Source: Heliobacteriaceae bacterium (GTDB taxonomy: Bacteria > Bacillota > Desulfitobacteriia > Heliobacteriales > Heliobacteriaceae). Taken from it: 46,413 bases of DNA. This document shows, piece by piece, positions 35,984-44,959 of the stretch. Positions within the stretch are counted from its first letter, which is position 1. Each line of letters starts with the position of its first letter. The position numbers and the translations under genes were made by a program. The DNA lies in assembly GCA_028707535.1 (NCBI GenBank), contig JAQWAU010000011.1, forward strand, positions 1 through 46,413, given 5' to 3'. The notes below the pieces were generated by a model that was not told where the DNA came from, made no database searches, and saw only the letters and a program-made list of their open reading frames with translations.

Positions 35984-36442
35984 AAAAATAAAAAACCTGC
36001 CGCTCCCCTAAAATAGGGACGAAAGCGGCAGGCTTCCGCGGTACCACCCTAATTGGCCTAACCAGGCCCACTCAAAAAAAGGTACGGGAAAACGCTCCCT
36101 TAATTTAAGGGGTTTTAGGGTAGCCGAAAAACAAAAAAAGCCTCCCGCCCATCAGGGACGGGAAACTTTCGCTTACCGCGTTACCACCCTGGTTGGTCCG
36201 CCTACAACAGGCAAAGACCCCCCTCAAAAAGAGTACGGGAAAAACCTTCCGATACCCCCTCCCAGATAACGTCGGGAGCTTACGGCCAAACCTACTTAAC
36301 GCCATCGCGTTTTCAGCCGGCATCTCCGGAGCGAACTTCAACCGGTCATGTCCTGGGTGTGCTTCCAGTCGGTGACACTCCCTCCCTGGCGAACTGGGTC
36401 CGGTCTACTTTTCTCCTTCATCAACTCTTTACAGATAATGTG
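35984..36442 (-). promoter_or_regulatory. T-box leader with one Stem I and two terminator modules
   Basis: Transcribed from the promoter at 36449-36477. Stem I spans about 36327-36416: GGAG pairs with CTCC, an AGTA-containing internal loop faces GAAGTTCG, and TTC at 36333-36335 is the likely specifier (Phe). T-box 1 (AGGGTGGTAACGCGG, 36176-36192) is followed by a terminator at 36132-36165 with a T7 run. T-box 2 (AGGGTGGTACCGCGG, 36036-36050) is followed by a second terminator (35984-36032) with a T6 run. Both carry TGGT, fitting a tRNA with discriminator A such as tRNA-Phe. The 80-odd bases between the modules leave no room for a second Stem I. Confidence 0.88.
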
Positions 36443-36448
36443 GGACGA

Positions 36449-36477
36449 ATTATACCACCATCTCTACGGAATGTCAA
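36449..36477 (-). promoter_or_regulatory. consensus sigma-A promoter of the aroF-pheA T-box operon
   Basis: Minus-strand TTGACA (36472-36477), exactly 17 bp, TATAAT (36449-36454). The -35 overlaps the rlmH stop codon. Confidence 0.92.
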
Positions 36478-36962
36478 CGGTGATAAATTTCTCCCCGGAT
36501 AATTTTATATGCCCGATAAACCTGTTCGGCTACCATTAACCGGGCCAATTGGTGGGGAAAAGTGAGCCGGGATAAGGACCAACGATATCGGGAGGTGGCC
36601 AGGACCTCGGGAGCCAACCCCAAGGTACCCCCAAGATAAAACACCACCGGACCTGACCCATAGACTTCCCATTCCGAAAGCCGTTTGGCCAGCTCCTCTG
36701 AAGACCACATTTCCCCGGCCGGATCCAGAGCGACAGCCAACGCATCACGGGTAACCCGGGCAGTCGCCGCCAGGAGCCGCTGCCCCTCCCGGCTTTTAAT
36801 CACCCGCGCTTCATTGGCCGATGGGTGATCCGGCACTTTTTCCTCATTTGCTTCCAAGATAGTTAAACGGACGTAAGCACCCAGGCGTTTTTCATATTCC
36901 CGGAGGCCGGCCTGCAGATACGGCGCTTTAATCCGGCCAACGGCAGCCACCACCACACGCAT
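36474..36962 (-). CDS. rlmH: 23S rRNA pseudouridine(1915) N3-methyltransferase RlmH
   Basis: SPOUT-class SAM methyltransferase acting on 70S ribosomes. 162 residues with VVAAVGRIKAPYLQAGLREYEKRL at the start (shown in part), the knot motif FYLGGTLGLAPEVL and the C-terminal LPHQLARLM-like TFPHQLARLMVAEQVYRAY and IRGEIYHR ending. ATG at 36962 overlaps the htrA stop by one base (TGATG). Confidence 0.95.
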   Translation of the reverse strand: MRVVVAAVGRIKAPYLQAGLREYEKRLGAYVRLTILEANEEKVPDHPSANEARVIKSREGQRLLAATARVTRDALAVALDPAGEMWSSEELAKRLSEWEVYGSGPVVFYLGGTLGLAPEVLATSRYRWSLSRLTFPHQLARLMVAEQVYRAYKIIRGEIYHR

Positions 36963-38116
36963 CAACCTTGCGGCAACTCCCCTAATACCACCGGTACAAC
37001 CAGCTTTTTGTCTTCCCTGACCACCGTGATCTCCACGCTATCCCCCACTTTGTGCTCAAACAATTCTTTTTGCAGATCGACACCCCGGCGGACCTCTTTG
37101 CCGTTAAAGGCGATCACAATGTCATTATTTTGGAGGCCGGCCCGCTGCGCCGGTCCGCCAGGCAAAGCCCTAATCACAACCCCATAATCGACAATCAGAT
37201 TATACTGTTTGGCCATCTCTTTATCGATGTCCAAACTTAAGGTTACCCCCAAGGCCGGCCGGGTGATTTTCCCTTTCGACCGGAGTTCATCGACAATCTG
37301 CACCACTTGATTAGACGGGATTGCAAAACCCATGCCTTCAAAACCGGAGATCGCGATCTTGATCGAGTTAATCCCGATCACCTCCCCGTTGGCATTGAGC
37401 AACGCCCCACCCGAATTCCCCGGGTTAATCGCGGCATCGGTCTGAATTAAATTAAAAGCGAAACCTTCCGGTGTGGTCAACTGGCGGTTCAACCCGGAAA
37501 CAATCCCTGCCGTCACCGAACCGGCAAACTCTTTACCCCCCGGGTTGCCGATGGCGATCGCCGGTTCCCCTACGTTCACCTGACCGGAATCACCGAACTT
37601 GGCCACCGGCAGGTTGTCCAGGTCCACCTTAATTACCGCCAGATCGGTCCGCGGATCAGAACCGACTAAAGTGGCCCGGGCGGTCCGGCCATCCGGTACG
37701 GACACCACCAGTTCGGCCGCATTAGCAACCACGTGATGGTTGGTAACGATATACCCGAGGCCGTCAAAAATCACCCCGGAACCGGTACCCACTTCTTCAA
37801 TCCTTTGGCGGGTAAAAAGGCCACCGGCCCGGGCCCGGTTGGATATCCCGACAACCGCCGGCCCAACGGCCGTGGCTACCTGGACAATCCGGCTGCTATT
37901 GACGATGCTCGCCGGGTCGGTCACCGGCGCCGGTAAAGCATAGCCGCCCGGAGCAAGTGGCGCCGGCGCCGGCGTCCCTTTTTGAACAAAATACTGCGAA
38001 AAATAGCCGCCTAAAAAGGCCGCAATCAAGGCCACGATAAAATAGGAAAAAAGGCCGCCGAACCGCCGCTTCGGGTTGCCGCCTGTTGACGAATAAGATT
38101 CGTTATAATAATCCAC
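36962..38116 (-). CDS. htrA: HtrA/DegP-like membrane-anchored serine protease
   Basis: Extracytoplasmic quality-control protease of 384 residues. A cytoplasmic Lys/Arg-rich N-terminus precedes one transmembrane helix (about 22-43), then a Pro/Ala linker, a trypsin domain with triad His128 (TNHHVVANA), Asp158 (DPRTDLAVIKVD) and Ser235 (NPGNSGGALLN), and one PDZ domain (about 285-380, YGVVIRALPGGPAQRAGLQ). GTG start with GGGGTGG 7 nt upstream. Cotranscribed with rlmH. Confidence 0.95.
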   Translation of the reverse strand: MDYYNESYSSTGGNPKRRFGGLFSYFIVALIAAFLGGYFSQYFVQKGTPAPAPLAPGGYALPAPVTDPASIVNSSRIVQVATAVGPAVVGISNRARAGGLFTRQRIEEVGTGSGVIFDGLGYIVTNHHVVANAAELVVSVPDGRTARATLVGSDPRTDLAVIKVDLDNLPVAKFGDSGQVNVGEPAIAIGNPGGKEFAGSVTAGIVSGLNRQLTTPEGFAFNLIQTDAAINPGNSGGALLNANGEVIGINSIKIAISGFEGMGFAIPSNQVVQIVDELRSKGKITRPALGVTLSLDIDKEMAKQYNLIVDYGVVIRALPGGPAQRAGLQNNDIVIAFNGKEVRRGVDLQKELFEHKVGDSVEITVVREDKKLVVPVVLGELPQG

Positions 38117-38175
38117 GCCAACACCACCCCAAACAAAAATTCAACTTCTCTTATCTTTTCTCAAGCCTGGCCGGA

Positions 38176-39450
38176 TCATCCGTTAGATTCTTCCCGCCTG
38201 ACTTTGGCCCCTAAAAGGGTCATTTTTTTTTCGATTCTTTCGTAACCCCGGTCGACATACCGCACACAAGCAACCTCAGTTTCCCCGGAAGCCATCAACC
38301 CGGCAATGATTAAAGCAGCGCCGGCCCGCAAATCTGTAGCCTTTACCTGGGCGCTGGACAGCGTTTCTACACCGTCAATTACGGCGGTCCGGCCTTCGAT
38401 TTTAATTTGCGCCCCCATCCGTTTGAGCTCGTCAACCACCCGCAACCGGTTTTCAAAGAGGTTCTCCACGATTAGGCTGGTGCCGCCCACTGTGGTCAAC
38501 AAAACAAGGATCTGGGATTGCAGATCGGTAGGAAAACCGGGATAGGGTAAGGTTTTAATATCAACCGGCCGGAACTCCCCCCGGCCATCCACATATACTT
38601 GATCATCCCGTTCTTCGATAATTACCCCGATTTCCCGCAGTTTGGCGGTAACTGCCTGCAGGTGGGTAGGAATAACATTTTCTACAACCACCCGGCCCCG
38701 GGTAGCCGCTGCGGCAATCATATAAGTGCCGGCTTCGATCCGGTCCGGAATAACCGAGTAACGTACCCCCCCCAATTCCCTAACGCCATCGATCCGGATG
38801 AGGTCTGTCCCGGCACCCCGGATCCGGGCCCCCATCGCGTTTAGAAAATTAGCCAGGTCAACGATTTCCGGCTCTTTGGCACAATTTTCAACAATCGTCC
38901 GTCCCCTAGCCATTGATGCCGCCATCATGATATTTTCCGTTGCCCCCACGGAAGGAAAGTCTAAGTAAATCTTCCCCCCGTGTAACCGCTTTGCGCCATT
39001 GACAATTCCACCACTGATATAGCCGTGCTCAACCTTTAAAGCAGCGCCCAAGCCCGACAAGCCTTTAATATGTAAGTCCATTGGCCGGTTGCCAATGTTA
39101 TCCCCCCCGGGCAAGGCTACCTCTGCCCACCCAAAACGGCCGATCAGCGGGCCCAACAACAAATTGGAGGCCCGCAGCTTTTTCGCCAGCTGGTATGGAG
39201 TCTTGCAACCAATCGTATCCGGTACCCGGAGCCACACCGTTCCCGGCTCCAACCAGACAGCTTCCCCACCAAGGTCCCGGCAAATTCCCATCATCACTTC
39301 AACATCGTTAATCTCAGGCAGGTTTTCCAAAATCGTCTCACCCTGACCCAAGATACACGCGGCCATAATTGCCAAAGTTGCATTCTTAGCGCCGCTGATC
39401 CGTACACGACCCTCCAGGGGTATCCCCCCCTGCACAAACAGTTTCCCCAA
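38176..39450 (-). CDS. murA: MurA, UDP-GlcNAc enolpyruvyl transferase, Asp-type
   Basis: First committed step of peptidoglycan synthesis: phosphoenolpyruvate + UDP-GlcNAc. The TTG at 39450 gives 424 residues and places the catalytic Lys22/Asn23 (SGAKN) at the standard numbers, so I prefer it to a 494-residue start at 39660 whose extra N-terminus reads through a terminator hairpin. AAAGGGG lies 12 nt before it. The mobile loop reads LPGGDNIGNRP: Asp117 replaces the usual catalytic cysteine (E. coli Cys115). The substrate motif FPTDLQSQ is intact. Cys-to-Asp MurA enzymes are active but resist fosfomycin. Confidence 0.93.
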   Translation of the reverse strand: MGKLFVQGGIPLEGRVRISGAKNATLAIMAACILGQGETILENLPEINDVEVMMGICRDLGGEAVWLEPGTVWLRVPDTIGCKTPYQLAKKLRASNLLLGPLIGRFGWAEVALPGGDNIGNRPMDLHIKGLSGLGAALKVEHGYISGGIVNGAKRLHGGKIYLDFPSVGATENIMMAASMARGRTIVENCAKEPEIVDLANFLNAMGARIRGAGTDLIRIDGVRELGGVRYSVIPDRIEAGTYMIAAAATRGRVVVENVIPTHLQAVTAKLREIGVIIEERDDQVYVDGRGEFRPVDIKTLPYPGFPTDLQSQILVLLTTVGGTSLIVENLFENRLRVVDELKRMGAQIKIEGRTAVIDGVETLSSAQVKATDLRAGAALIIAGLMASGETEVACVRYVDRGYERIEKKMTLLGAKVRREESNG

Positions 39451-39554
39451 TGAAAATCGTTTCCCCTTTCCGTCGGGTGTAAGGGCCGGACCCCAATCAA
39501 CAGTATCGTGGTCCCGTGTTATTATTCTCTCCTCCCGGGCAGATTCCTGCAAGC

Positions 39555-39600
39555 AAAAATCAAACGAGTCCGGGACCTGATCCCAAACTCGTTTTGATTT
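39555..39600 (-). terminator. terminator of the TPR gene
   Basis: AAATCAAAACGAGT pairs with ACTCGTTTGATTT (one bulge) and the minus strand continues in T residues. It lies 11 bp after the TPR stop, between it and the murA start. Confidence 0.75.
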
Positions 39601-39610
39601 ACTTTTAAGG

Positions 39611-40282
39611 CTATTCGGCTTTCCCGGTTGGTGGCTCCCCGGCGACTGTTGCCGACTCAATCATTTTTTTAATATACTTGACAGTATTAGAAGGTGGATT
39701 TAACGCCAATGCTTGCTCCCAGACCCCTTTGGCTGCAGCCGGATCTTGCCGTACCTCCAGCAAAAATAAACCGTAGTTCAAATACACGTTCAGGTTACCG
39801 GGATCCTGGGCCAAGGCCAGTTTGAAATGGTTCTCGGCCGTATCCGCCATCCCGGCATAGTAGGCTACCGTTGCCAGCATCACCCGTGTGTTTACATCTT
39901 CCGGCTGCAATTCCAAGACTTTTTCATAGGCAGTTACCGCCTGACGGAAATAATCAACCCCTAGGTCGGCTTTTCCGGTTTTCAGGTAAACCACACCTAA
40001 ATCATGGCGGGCATGGCCCAGGTTCAACCAAGCCTGAACGTTAGCCGGCTCCTCGACCGTAATGCCTTCATACAGCTTCACCGCATCTAGTTTTGATTGC
40101 TCTTCCGCTTGTTGACTATACTCCTGCCCACCGCCGGCCTGCTGGCTGCCACTAGGCACCGCCGTAAGCAACGGAATTAAAGTGGTGCCCAACAAACCGA
40201 CACTGACCAGCACCGCCAAAATGGTCACCATCAGGCGGCGGCGTTGAAAAAAGCTGGAACCTGCCGGCAAATTTTTCGCCAC
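39611..40282 (-). CDS. membrane-anchored tetratricopeptide repeat protein
   Basis: 223 residues: a basic start, one hydrophobic segment (about 17-41), a Gln/Ser/Gly-rich linker and about three TPR units (PANVQAWLNLGHARHDLGVVY, split here; PEDVNTRVMLATVAYYAGM; PGNLNVYLNYGLFLLEV). TPR arrays mediate protein contacts, here outside the membrane or at its face. GTG start with GAGAGGA 9 nt upstream. The partner is unknown. Confidence 0.85.
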   Translation of the reverse strand: MAKNLPAGSSFFQRRRLMVTILAVLVSVGLLGTTLIPLLTAVPSGSQQAGGGQEYSQQAEEQSKLDAVKLYEGITVEEPANVQAWLNLGHARHDLGVVYLKTGKADLGVDYFRQAVTAYEKVLELQPEDVNTRVMLATVAYYAGMADTAENHFKLALAQDPGNLNVYLNYGLFLLEVRQDPAAAKGVWEQALALNPPSNTVKYIKKMIESATVAGEPPTGKAE

Positions 40283-40391
40283 GCTTATTCATCCTCTCCT
40301 GGTCATGGGGCAATTTTTCTAATCATCATGATATACCATGCCCTGTTCCGATGCAACCTAGCCGACCGCCACCACCTGTAACCCTACTGTT

Positions 40392-41708
40392 TTATTGCCG
40401 GAAGACCAGATACTTGTCTACCGCGGCCGCCGCGATCGCCCCATCCCCGACCGCTGTTGCCACCTGCCGCAAAGGTGTATTCCGGATGTCCCCACAAGCG
40501 AAAACCCCCGGCACATTGGTTGCCATGGTCGCATCCACGGCGATATACCCTTCCGGTGTTTTCGCCACCTGGCCCGCCAAGTATTCCAAGGCCGGACTGT
40601 ACCCGATATACACAAAAACACCATCACAGGGAATCTCCGTGATCACCCCGGTTTTTACGTTCCTTACCCGCACCAGTTCCACTGCTTGGTTGCCCCCAAT
40701 TTCCTCCACCACCGTGTCCCACGAAAAACGCAACTTGGGTTCGGCAAAAGCCCGCTCCTGCAGCAATTTTACCGCCCGCAACTGGTCACGGCGGTGAATC
40801 AAGACCACTTCGGCCGCCAATCGGGTCAAATACAGGGCTTCCTCAACCGCGGCGTTACCCCCACCGACAACCACCACTTTTTTGTCCCGGAAAAGAGCCC
40901 CGTCACATGTTGCACAGTAGGATACCCCCCGGCCGGTGAAGCGCTCTTCCCCCGGGACCCCCAACCGCCTGGCTTTAGCCCCGCCGGCAATAATTACCGC
41001 CCGGGCATAGCGAACTTTTTCAGCCGTTTCCACCCGTTTAAGGTGACCGCGCAAACCAGTTTGGAGCACGTTTTCGGTAATCAAATCAACCCCGAAACGT
41101 TGGGCTTGGGCCAGAAACCTGAGCATTAACTCTGCCCCCGCAATCGGTTCGGCAAAGCCCGGATAGTTTTCAATCAAAGCCGTGGAAACAACCGCTCCCC
41201 CGGGGATTATCCCTTCAAACACTCCGGTCCGCAACCCGGAACGGGCGGCATACATCCCGGCGGTCAACCCGGCCGGGCCGGCGCCGATGATTAAAACGTC
41301 ATACACTTCCTTGTTTCCATCTGCCAACCAAGCCTTATAGGCTTTTTTCAGACACCGGTCCATAACCACCGTCAGTCCGGCTTTCCGGGCCAACGCCGCT
41401 GCCCTTTGGTCAACCACACCCTCCGGAAGCCACAAGACCCGGGCCCCCCGCTCCACGGCCTCCCGGGCAACCGGAAGCACTGCCGCCGACCGGCGGAACA
41501 CGGCGACAAGATCAATGGCCTTACCCTGGGGAACCGCTGCCAATTCCGGATAGCAAGGTTGACCCAATATTTCGGTGGCGGATGGATTAAGGGGAATTAT
41601 CTCAAAGCCTTGCCCCTGAAGATATCTGGCAACCTGATTACTGGGACGGTCACCCCGCATGGATAGCCCAACAATAGCCACGGTGGCCAATGACGCAAAA
41701 TCTAACAT
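40392..41708 (-). CDS. CoA-binding domain/thioredoxin reductase fusion
   Basis: 438 residues. The first about 125 are a CoA_binding (YccU-like, Rossmann) domain: TVAIVGLSMRGDRPSNQVARYL, IIPLNPSATEILGQPCYPEL, GARVLWLPEGVVDQRAAALA (each in part). The rest is a complete TrxB-like flavoprotein: FAD motif IIGAGPAGLTAGMYAAR, the redox pair CATC (about 265-268, in SYCATCDGALF), NADPH motif VVGGGNAAVEEALYL and C-terminal FACGDIRNTPLRQ. ATG at 41708 has GGGGGTGG 7 nt upstream; a longer start at 41810 lies in the terminator of the downstream-named M23 gene. Likely reduces thioredoxin or a similar partner, with CoA or nucleotide sensing inferred. Confidence 0.9.
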   Translation of the reverse strand: MLDFASLATVAIVGLSMRGDRPSNQVARYLQGQGFEIIPLNPSATEILGQPCYPELAAVPQGKAIDLVAVFRRSAAVLPVAREAVERGARVLWLPEGVVDQRAAALARKAGLTVVMDRCLKKAYKAWLADGNKEVYDVLIIGAGPAGLTAGMYAARSGLRTGVFEGIIPGGAVVSTALIENYPGFAEPIAGAELMLRFLAQAQRFGVDLITENVLQTGLRGHLKRVETAEKVRYARAVIIAGGAKARRLGVPGEERFTGRGVSYCATCDGALFRDKKVVVVGGGNAAVEEALYLTRLAAEVVLIHRRDQLRAVKLLQERAFAEPKLRFSWDTVVEEIGGNQAVELVRVRNVKTGVITEIPCDGVFVYIGYSPALEYLAGQVAKTPEGYIAVDATMATNVPGVFACGDIRNTPLRQVATAVGDGAIAAAAVDKYLVFRQ

Positions 41709-41783
41709 GTTCTTACCACCCCCATTCCTGTTAGGATTCATCACTATATTATTCCTTGGACATGGCTCCCCTACACTTAAAGA

Positions 41784-41807
41784 GGGCCTCCTGTTTCCAG
41801 AAGGCCC
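41784..41807 (-). terminator. terminator of the M23 peptidase gene
   Basis: GGGCCTCCTG pairs with CAGAAGGCCC (one mismatch) around TTTC; the minus strand continues TCTTT. Confidence 0.7.
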
Positions 41808-41814
41808 CACAATT

Positions 41815-43260
41815 CTACTTTAAATACCCCAACGGGTTCTTCGCCCCGCCATCGTATACTTCAAAATGTAGGTGGCTACCATATGCCCTTCCGGTCGCCC
41901 CGCCCGCTCCAATCTTAGCCCCCCGGCTAACCGTCTGGCCGTTACCGACATTAATCTGGGACAGGTGGGCATAACGGGTCTGGATCCCTCCGTGATTAAT
42001 AACCACCATCTTGCCGTAATTACCATTCCACCCGGCAGATACGACCACCCCGTCAGCGGCGGCATAAATCGGATCCCCGGTGTTTACATCTATATCGATC
42101 GCCGGATGATACTCCCGGCCCCGGTACCCAAACCCGGAGGTAATCCGCCGGCCATTGGTCGGCCAGGAAAGGGCCCCACTGCCACCACCGGAGTAGCTGC
42201 TACCGGTAGAACCCCGGGAAGCAACATAATAACGGTCATTACCCCGTACCTCAATCCGGGGTACCGGCTCCTTGAGCACCTTTTCCGTGGTCAAGGCTTC
42301 TTCGAACTGAATATTGTTTTCCTTACTTACCACATATGTAGCAATCTTCCGCCCCGGGGCGCCTTCCCGCTTTACCCGGACGGTCCCGGACCGGAGGTTG
42401 GTATCCTGCTCAATCTTGGTCGGGCAAGGGATGTCCTCTTCCGCCGTAATCCGGTAGGTACTAACCACGTTCAAATAATGTACCGGCCGGTTAAGAAACA
42501 ACTCCTGATCGATCTGCAACTTATTTTCATTCACCAGCTGGGAATTAGCCAACCGGAGTTCTTCCCAATTCATCCCCTGTTTAGCCGCAATCCCCCAAAG
42601 GGTATCACCCTGTTGGACGATATAACGAACCTTTTCCCCTTTGCCGTTAATTAATAAGTCTTTTACTGTGGCCGGCGCTTGAATTTGGTCCGGACTTACC
42701 TCGACATCATCGTAAGTAACCTGCTGTTTGGTCTCAATCGCCAGAACTTCCATTCCATCCCCAAGTTGGCCGTAAGAAAAAAAGTTTACCGCTTCTTTTA
42801 CCACCTGTTCGGCTTCTTCCCGGTTAGCCAAAACAAAAACCGGCTGCCCGTCGATTTTTACCTGGCAGGCTTGCCGCACTGCGGCTTCTCCCGGCAACCC
42901 CTGGCTGTTGGCCAGACCATCCGGTTGCCCTGCTTGGCCCCCTGGGGATAGTGCAAATACCGCCACCACCAACACCAGTGCGACCATCCCCACGAGGCCC
43001 CCGATAAACCCTTTATGCCGCCACCGATCGGCCCAGGCCGGCAACCGGCCTTGTGCCCAACGTTCTTGCAACCATGCCTTTTTATTCCGGATAAACGAAA
43101 AATCCGGCTTCGGCAAAAGATTATACCAACCGGCCAGGTTCTCGCGCCAAGTTCGTTTACGTCGCTGGCGCCGGCCACATTCAGCCTGTAGTTGCTCACC
43201 GGAGCCCTTTTTACTCTTTCGAGATAGCAGACTGTTAAAAATATCGTTTCCCCGAAACAT
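41815..43260 (-). CDS. LysM/G5 M23 peptidoglycan endopeptidase
   Basis: Cell-wall metallopeptidase of 481 residues. A long basic cytoplasmic N-terminus (about 1-82), one transmembrane helix (about 84-104), a linker, a LysM domain (YIVQQGDTLWGIAAKQGMNW, about 212-258), a G5-like domain (RSGTVRVKREGAPGRKI), then the M23 LytM core with zinc ligands in GREYHPAIDID and HLHFEVY. AGGGGGC lies 8 nt before the ATG. Such proteins cut peptide cross-links during growth or sporulation. Confidence 0.93.
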   Translation of the reverse strand: MFRGNDIFNSLLSRKSKKGSGEQLQAECGRRQRRKRTWRENLAGWYNLLPKPDFSFIRNKKAWLQERWAQGRLPAWADRWRHKGFIGGLVGMVALVLVVAVFALSPGGQAGQPDGLANSQGLPGEAAVRQACQVKIDGQPVFVLANREEAEQVVKEAVNFFSYGQLGDGMEVLAIETKQQVTYDDVEVSPDQIQAPATVKDLLINGKGEKVRYIVQQGDTLWGIAAKQGMNWEELRLANSQLVNENKLQIDQELFLNRPVHYLNVVSTYRITAEEDIPCPTKIEQDTNLRSGTVRVKREGAPGRKIATYVVSKENNIQFEEALTTEKVLKEPVPRIEVRGNDRYYVASRGSTGSSYSGGGSGALSWPTNGRRITSGFGYRGREYHPAIDIDVNTGDPIYAAADGVVVSAGWNGNYGKMVVINHGGIQTRYAHLSQINVGNGQTVSRGAKIGAGGATGRAYGSHLHFEVYDGGAKNPLGYLK

Positions 43261-43442
43261 TTGTGCCCCCTTTCAAACTGCGAAAAACGTCTGGTTAATC
43301 CGTTGTCAAAAGGTCATATGTTTATTGTTATCGATCCAAAAAGCCAAGATTTATTATAACATGACAATCCTCGTCGGGTAAACCCAGAAAATGCATATTT
43401 TACGCGATCCCTCGCTAAACCGGCAAGAATTGGTGAGTTAAG

Positions 43443-44879
43443 TTAGTCACCCTTTGTCTCGGCTAACACTTTAGCGTATAAAGCCCACTTTAACCGCAAC
43501 CTGGCTAAATCACAACCCAACCGGGCTGGCACAAGCAAATCCCCGGTAGCAGCCACATTATTGGCATGGCAACCACCGGAACAGAGAAATCTGGCCCAAC
43601 AGGCGGAACAACCCTGTTTATTGTAAATATGCGCCTGTTGAAACTGCCCGCTTGTATCCATTTTATGGAATCCGGTGGTTATGTGCCCCAACCGGAATTT
43701 TTCCCGGCCCACGAATTGGTGACAAGGGTAGAGATCCCCATTCGGTGCCACTGCGAGGTACTCAAACCCCGCCCCACAACCGGAAAGGCGTTTTGCCAGA
43801 CAAGGCCCTCCGGCCAAATCTAACTGAAAATGGAAAAAGTTAAACGGTCGACCGGCTTGGGCATACCGGCTGGAAGCCTCCGCCAATTCCCGGTATTGTT
43901 CGTCCAGCAAGGGCAAATCCTCCGGACATAAGGCATAATGGGCCTTAGGGCTGGCCACCACCGGTTCCACCGATAAGTTGTTAAAACCCAAATCGTGAAT
44001 ATGCAAGGCATCCCGGGCAAAATCCGGGTTAAACCGGGTAAAAGTGCCCCGAACATAATACTCCCCATCCGGCCGGGAACGGACAAAGGCCTGCAGATTG
44101 GCCACCACATCCTGGTAGGAACCTCGGCCTTGCCAATCAGGCCGCATCCGGTCATGCACCACCGGCCGGCCGTCCAAAGACAAGACGACCGCCAGTCCTT
44201 CGGCATTTAAAAACCGCCCGACATCCGCATCCAAAAGCACCCCATTGGTCGTCAAGGTCAGTTTCAAGCTCTTCCCCGCCCGGGCCGAGCGCTCTTTGGC
44301 ATACCTAACCAGTTCTTGTACTACCGTAAAATTAAGCAAAGGCTCGCCGCCAAAGAAGTCGATTTCGATCTGCTGCCGGCCTTGGGAATTCCGGAGTAAA
44401 AAATCGATGGCTTGCCGCCCGATATCCGGCGACATCAAACTCCGGTCCCCGCCAAACGGTCCGGTCCCGGCAAAACAATACCGGCAGCACAAATTACAAT
44501 CATGGGCCACATGGAGACATAGTGCCTTTACCGTAGGTTCCCCGACCGGGCGGCACCCTGCATATTGCCGGGCCAAAGCATCATCGGTAAACAACAAGCC
44601 CTTGGCCTCCAGATCCCCCAATTCGGCCAAGATCTCCTCAATCACTCCCTGGGTAAAAGAGCCGGCCAACCGGTCTTGCACCGCCTCCCCATCACCCCGA
44701 ACGGCGGCCAAAGTGTCCAACACCAGTTTCGCCGCCAGATCAAACCGGTGGAGGGAACCAGAATTTACATCGTAACAAAAAGCCGTTTCACCGTAACTAA
44801 AAGTGAACACATGGGCCGGAAAATCATAACCGTCCAGTTTATTCCACCAAGCTGTCAAGCTGCCAACCACCTTAAACAT
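43443..44879 (-). CDS. SCIFF peptide maturase, radical SAM SPASM enzyme
   Basis: Introduces thioether links into the SCIFF peptide encoded just upstream. 478 residues: an N-terminal peptide-recognition region, the radical SAM CxxxCxxC at Cys128, Cys132 and Cys135 (HDCNLCCRYCF), GGEPLLN, a SAM-binding TTNG, and a C-terminal SPASM domain with many cysteines (GPCLAKRLSGCGAG, LYPCHQF, GCSACWARFLCSGGCHANN). The gene is 80 bp after the peptide gene with an attenuator-like hairpin between. The ATG at 44879 has only a weak GGAAA upstream. Confidence 0.93.
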   Translation of the reverse strand: MFKVVGSLTAWWNKLDGYDFPAHVFTFSYGETAFCYDVNSGSLHRFDLAAKLVLDTLAAVRGDGEAVQDRLAGSFTQGVIEEILAELGDLEAKGLLFTDDALARQYAGCRPVGEPTVKALCLHVAHDCNLCCRYCFAGTGPFGGDRSLMSPDIGRQAIDFLLRNSQGRQQIEIDFFGGEPLLNFTVVQELVRYAKERSARAGKSLKLTLTTNGVLLDADVGRFLNAEGLAVVLSLDGRPVVHDRMRPDWQGRGSYQDVVANLQAFVRSRPDGEYYVRGTFTRFNPDFARDALHIHDLGFNNLSVEPVVASPKAHYALCPEDLPLLDEQYRELAEASSRYAQAGRPFNFFHFQLDLAGGPCLAKRLSGCGAGFEYLAVAPNGDLYPCHQFVGREKFRLGHITTGFHKMDTSGQFQQAHIYNKQGCSACWARFLCSGGCHANNVAATGDLLVPARLGCDLARLRLKWALYAKVLAETKGD

Positions 44880-44911
44880 TGAGTTTTTCCAATAGTTCTA
44901 CTCTGCAGATA

Positions 44912-44944
44912 AAAACCCTCTATTCCCTGAGGAACAGAGGGTTT
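44912..44944 (-). terminator. hairpin between SCIFF peptide and maturase genes
   Basis: On the minus strand AAACCCTC pairs with GAGGGTTT, with an inner CC/GG, followed by TTTTTATC. It would end most transcripts after the short peptide gene and let a minority reach the maturase gene. Confidence 0.75.
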
Positions 44945-44959
44945 GCCTACCCTTGGATC

